A DNA stretch of 64,000 nucleotides from Morella rubra (lineage: Eukaryota; Streptophyta; Magnoliopsida; Fagales; Myricaceae): positions 26,205,457 through 26,269,456 of the forward strand of contig CM025852.1 in NCBI GenBank assembly GCA_003952965.2, written 5' to 3'. The position numbers were made by a program, and so were the translations under genes. A model generated the notes under the pieces. It did no database searches. It was not told where the DNA came from and saw nothing but the letters and a program-made list of their open reading frames with translations. How positions within the stretch are numbered: position 1 is the first letter of the stretch; each line of letters begins with the position of its first letter. Shown here one piece after another: positions 60,756 through 64,000 of this stretch.

Positions 60756-62209
60756 CTATGTGTATAGATTAGGGAAAATGATTAGAGTTAGGGTTATAGG
60801 ACTTCATCATACTAGCATTATGTGGCTAGAGATCAATTCCCAAATCCCAAATCAACGGAGAAATTTGACTCTAATTTGTTTAATTCTCGAGGGTTTGTTC
60901 GATGTGTCTTTATTTTTGTGCCAATGCCGTTGAAGTCAGTCACACACTCTCCGTAGCCCGGAATTTGTTCAACCTTTTCTTTCAATTTCTTGGTAAACAA
61001 ACAGTAGGGCTAAAAGAAAAACGACGTAGGGCTAGGGAACTCGGAAGACGCGCCAATAGCGAGAGTGAAGAGCTTTACTTAACCGACCAGACTAACAGAT
61101 TCCCGTCGCCACGTACAACCAAAAGTCCAAGCTAACTGAACTCGTCGGTGGCGAAATTACCAAGACCCCCTCCGCCTGGCTCACTGGCCGAGAGGCCAGA
61201 CCCCTCTGCAACCACTCTGCAACAAAGGAACAAGGAATTTCTGAATAGAATTCTCTCTCTCTTTTTCCGTTGTTCTCTCTGCCTGTGTACACGTTGGCTG
61301 GCTTACGAGCTATGGCGTGCCTAAGACCCTCTTGCATTAATGACATTTACTACTTTACCGCTTACCCCTCTTCTACTTCCCTCTACCACTCTCACTCTAG
61401 GCTTCAGAAGCTCAACCACCGAGGATACTGTTTTAGAGTTAGGGTTTTCCGTACCCCGCCTTCTACGCTACTGTTGCGGATTCCATCAACCTCGAAGAAC
61501 TCGGTGGGTGTTTATTTCAACTTTGTCGTTTCGTATTGTTTGTTTTCACTAGCGTTTTTTAAATCGTGGAATCTTTTGAATGCTAGATACTCTCTCATTC
61601 CCTCTCCCTCTCTTTCGAAGCTGTACTTATCTCTGTTTTTGTGTTCTGTAACGGCAGAAAAGTGCGAATAGTTGTGGTCTTCTGTTCTTTCCTAACCAGA
61701 GGTAAGAGGAAACGTGAATTTTATTGGATTAAATAATGCTATTCTTCACTGAGAAAATGTGCTACATTGCTTGTGTGTGTTCTTGCTGGGTTTCGAAAAT
61801 TTTTTGGTGCTTATTTCCATAAACGGAAACGGCGAAACGCGGAATGCCTTCACCGTGAAATCCGGACACTCTGCGCACTTTCTTCGTTGTTGATTTTGTG
61901 AAGGGAACATAGTCATGTGAACGATGAATAAGGCAATGTGACACCCTTTGTTGACTTATTTTGGTTCTCTGCTCTGTGTTATGGGTTCTGTGGTCTTTGT
62001 CTCTCGTATTAGAAAGACGGAAAGATTTTTCACCTATTTGGAGTGATTGAGTGTTTTGCTGGGTGTCCCTTTTAATTGTTTTGTTATTGTGTTTCTCTTG
62101 TTGGTGCTTATTTGTAGGTATGGACATCTAAGTTTGCCGCTTGCACTGTGCTGGAGAACTTTGTCTCGAGTGCGTTTCTCTTGTTGGTGGTTTTTGATTT
62201 GTTTTGGAA
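60756..62209 (+). other. leader region of the STICHEL-like gene, with an upstream ORF
   Basis: An ORF at 61312-61671 starts MACLRPSCIND and is Ser/Arg-rich, a little like a plastid transit peptide. Possible splice sites (TCG|GTGGGT at 61501, GGCAG at 61657, CAGAG|GTAAGAG at 61701, TTTGTAG at 62117) would link it to the exon carrying the STICHEL-like start. I cannot tell whether these are 5' UTR exons with an upstream ORF or a separate small gene. Confidence 0.3.
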
Positions 62210-64000
62210 ATGACGGATGGGCGGCGGCATTCTGTCGATCTTCCTATCTCAAGGACTCTAGTTGCACTGAGGAGAGTGAGGTCGCTGAGGGACCCATCGA
62301 CTAACTCAATGAGCAAATTCTCTACTTTGGTTGACAATGTCAACTGGGAAACTGATTCAAGTAATGGGATTTCTTTGCGATTCATGAATGATTGCCAAAA
62401 AGGTCACCCTGATGTTCATTGTGCTTTGAGATCAAAGAATTTAGGTTTATATGGACTAAGTGAGGATTATATTGAAGATTGTGAACTAAATTCCGGTTTG
62501 GGAAAGTGCAAGCTGAGTTCATGTCAGGACTCAGTTTGGCTAGGAAAGACAGGCCCTACTAGCAGGTCCAAACAGGTTGAACGATCAGACTATTGTGCAT
62601 CAAATCAGGGGCAGCCTTCTGAACACAAATCATTGAGTGACAGATATGAAGACAATCAGAGGGATATTGGATTGGACTCGACATGCATCACACCCTCCAG
62701 CAATCATTCGGAGGCTGCTGATTCAAGCAATGAGCCTACCCTGGGATCATCACGAGCAGAAAACGTAGATCGCATTATGTCAGCAGGGAAGTTGCGACAC
62801 GAAAATCAAGTAAAATTATTTGGGTCTGTGGGTGATGTTGTCAGATGTGTAGGTAGTCCAAGTCCATCTGAAAATGGAGCTGTTTTAGGCCATAGTGCAG
62901 CACTATCACCAAATGAAGAGGCTGATTCTGTAGATCACAGTAATCATGGGTGTGGAATAAGCTGCTGCTGGTCAAGAACTCCTAAATCCAGATACTCATA
63001 TCTTTCTTCTGATGTAGAAGAACATCCATTGTTTTCTGGGGATGTAGATGGTCCTGCGGTTTACAACGAGAGAAGCTTGAAACACATTAGTAACGAAATT
63101 TCTCCATATTCAGAAACTCCTAGGTGTTTGAGTCAGAAATTCAGGCCGAAATCTTTTGATGAATTGGTTGGTCAAACTGTAGTGGCAAGGTCTCTTTTGG
63201 GTGCCATCTCTAAAGGAAGAATAACTTCACTTTATCTCTTCCATGGTCCTCGTGGTACAGGCAAGACCTCTGCTTCAAGGATATTTGCAGCAGCACTCAA
63301 TTGCCTTTCACTTGAGGAGCATAGGCCATGCGGCCTATGTCGTGAATGTGTTTTGTCCTTTTCCGGAAGGAGCATGGATGTCAAGGAAGTGGATTCTGTG
63401 AGACTTAATCGGATGGACAAGGTTAGATCCCTTATTAAGAGCGCAGTCATCCCCCCAGTTTCCTCGCGGTTTAAGGTTTTCATTGTTGACGAATGCCAGT
63501 TGTTACGGGGAGCAACATGGGCAACTATTTTGAATAGCCTAGATAGCTTTTCTCGACATGTTGTCTTTGTAATGATTACCCCTGACCTGGATAAGGTGCC
63601 CCGAAGTGCAGTGTCACGGTCCCAAAGGTATCACTTTCCAAGGATAAAAGATGTTGATATTGCAAATAGATTGGAGAGAATTTGCACTGAAGAGTGTCTT
63701 GACTTTGATCAGGCTGCTTTAAACTTTATTGCCTCTAAATCGAATGGCTCACTTAGGGATGCGGAGATGATGGTTGATCAGTTGAGTTTGCTTGGTAAAA
63801 AGATCACGATGACCTTGGCCTATGAGCTTGTGAGTGCTAGGCTATTGTTTCTCTCATATAATTCTAGAGCGCTACTGTCGTTCCAAATTGTAATGGAATT
63901 GGCTCTTTGTTGTGGTTTTGCAGATTGGGATTGTTTCTGATGATGAATTGCTTGATTTGCTGGATTTAGCTTTGTCATGTGACACTTCAAACACTGTTAT
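62210..64000 (+). CDS. STICHEL-like protein (DNA polymerase III gamma/tau-like), 5' part
   Basis: STICHEL family proteins resemble bacterial clamp-loader gamma/tau subunits; the founding member controls trichome branching. Exon 1 is 62210-63829 (540 codons); a 94-bp intron ends at 63923 and exon 2 runs off the window with IGIVSDDELLDLLDLAL. The N-terminus MTDGRRHSVDLPISRTLVALRRVRSLRDP is the conserved family start; an in-frame TGA lies just upstream, supporting this ATG. The AAA+ domain begins near residue 303: RPKSFDELVGQ, Walker A GPRGTGKTSASRIFAAALNC, zinc cysteines in HRPCGLCREC, Walker B-like VFIVDECQLL (Asp-Glu present), then SRSQRYHFPRI (sensor region). The intervening 280 residues are Ser-rich and poorly conserved. 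The 3' part is missing only because the window ends. Confidence 0.92.

Overview
The window looks like nuclear DNA of a eudicot plant. Genes are intron-rich with GT..AG borders, intergenic DNA is AT-rich with many microsatellites, and the families are typically plant: JINGUBANG-like WD40, CYP71-type P450, KDEL-tailed papain-like protease, BT (BTB-TAZ), CRUMPLED LEAF, STICHEL-like. I cannot name the species.

Layout. 2.2-3.4 kb (-): single-exon WD40 gene. 4.9-6.6 kb (-): two-exon P450. 9.4-10.9 kb: non-autonomous hAT-like element with TIRs and an 8-bp target duplication. 11.6-15.8 kb (+): five-exon ABHD17-type alpha/beta hydrolase. 17.1-19.9 kb (+): ATG16, whose start codon appears to be split by an intron. 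20.9-23.5 kb (+): nine-exon CRL. 26.1-27.6 kb (+): frameshifted KDEL cysteine protease with a duplicated promoter region upstream. 27.9-30.5 kb (-): two-exon MSRA. 30.7-36.0 kb: complete hAT transposon with an open transposase frame, inserted just upstream of the MSRA TATA box. 38.6-39.2 kb: 5'-truncated LINE with a 17-bp target duplication. 39.9-42.5 kb (-): five-exon BTB-TAZ gene. 42.5-49.0 kb: gene-poor, with a 181-bp tandem duplication. 49.0-51.6 kb (-): pectate lyase with a damaged splice donor, preceded by an apparently identical 822-bp copy of its own 5' half. 51.6-58.2 kb: gene-poor, with a SINE-like element and a MITE. 58.2-59.0 kb (+): F-box/LRR pseudogene inside duplicated flanks. 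62.2 kb to the end (+): first exons of a STICHEL-like gene, cut by the window edge.

These are independent eukaryotic genes, not an operon, and I see no shared pathway. The recurring theme is recent remodelling of 5' regions: the MSRA promoter (hAT), the protease promoter (tandem repeats), the pectate lyase promoter (self-duplication), ATG16 (split start codon) and ABHD17 (GA repeat next to the start codon). I found no clearly new multi-gene system. The best candidates for follow-up are the intact hAT element, the pectate lyase duplication and the ATG16 split start. Exon borders were worked out by eye from reading frame, splice dinucleotides and family resemblance; no search or alignment was run.
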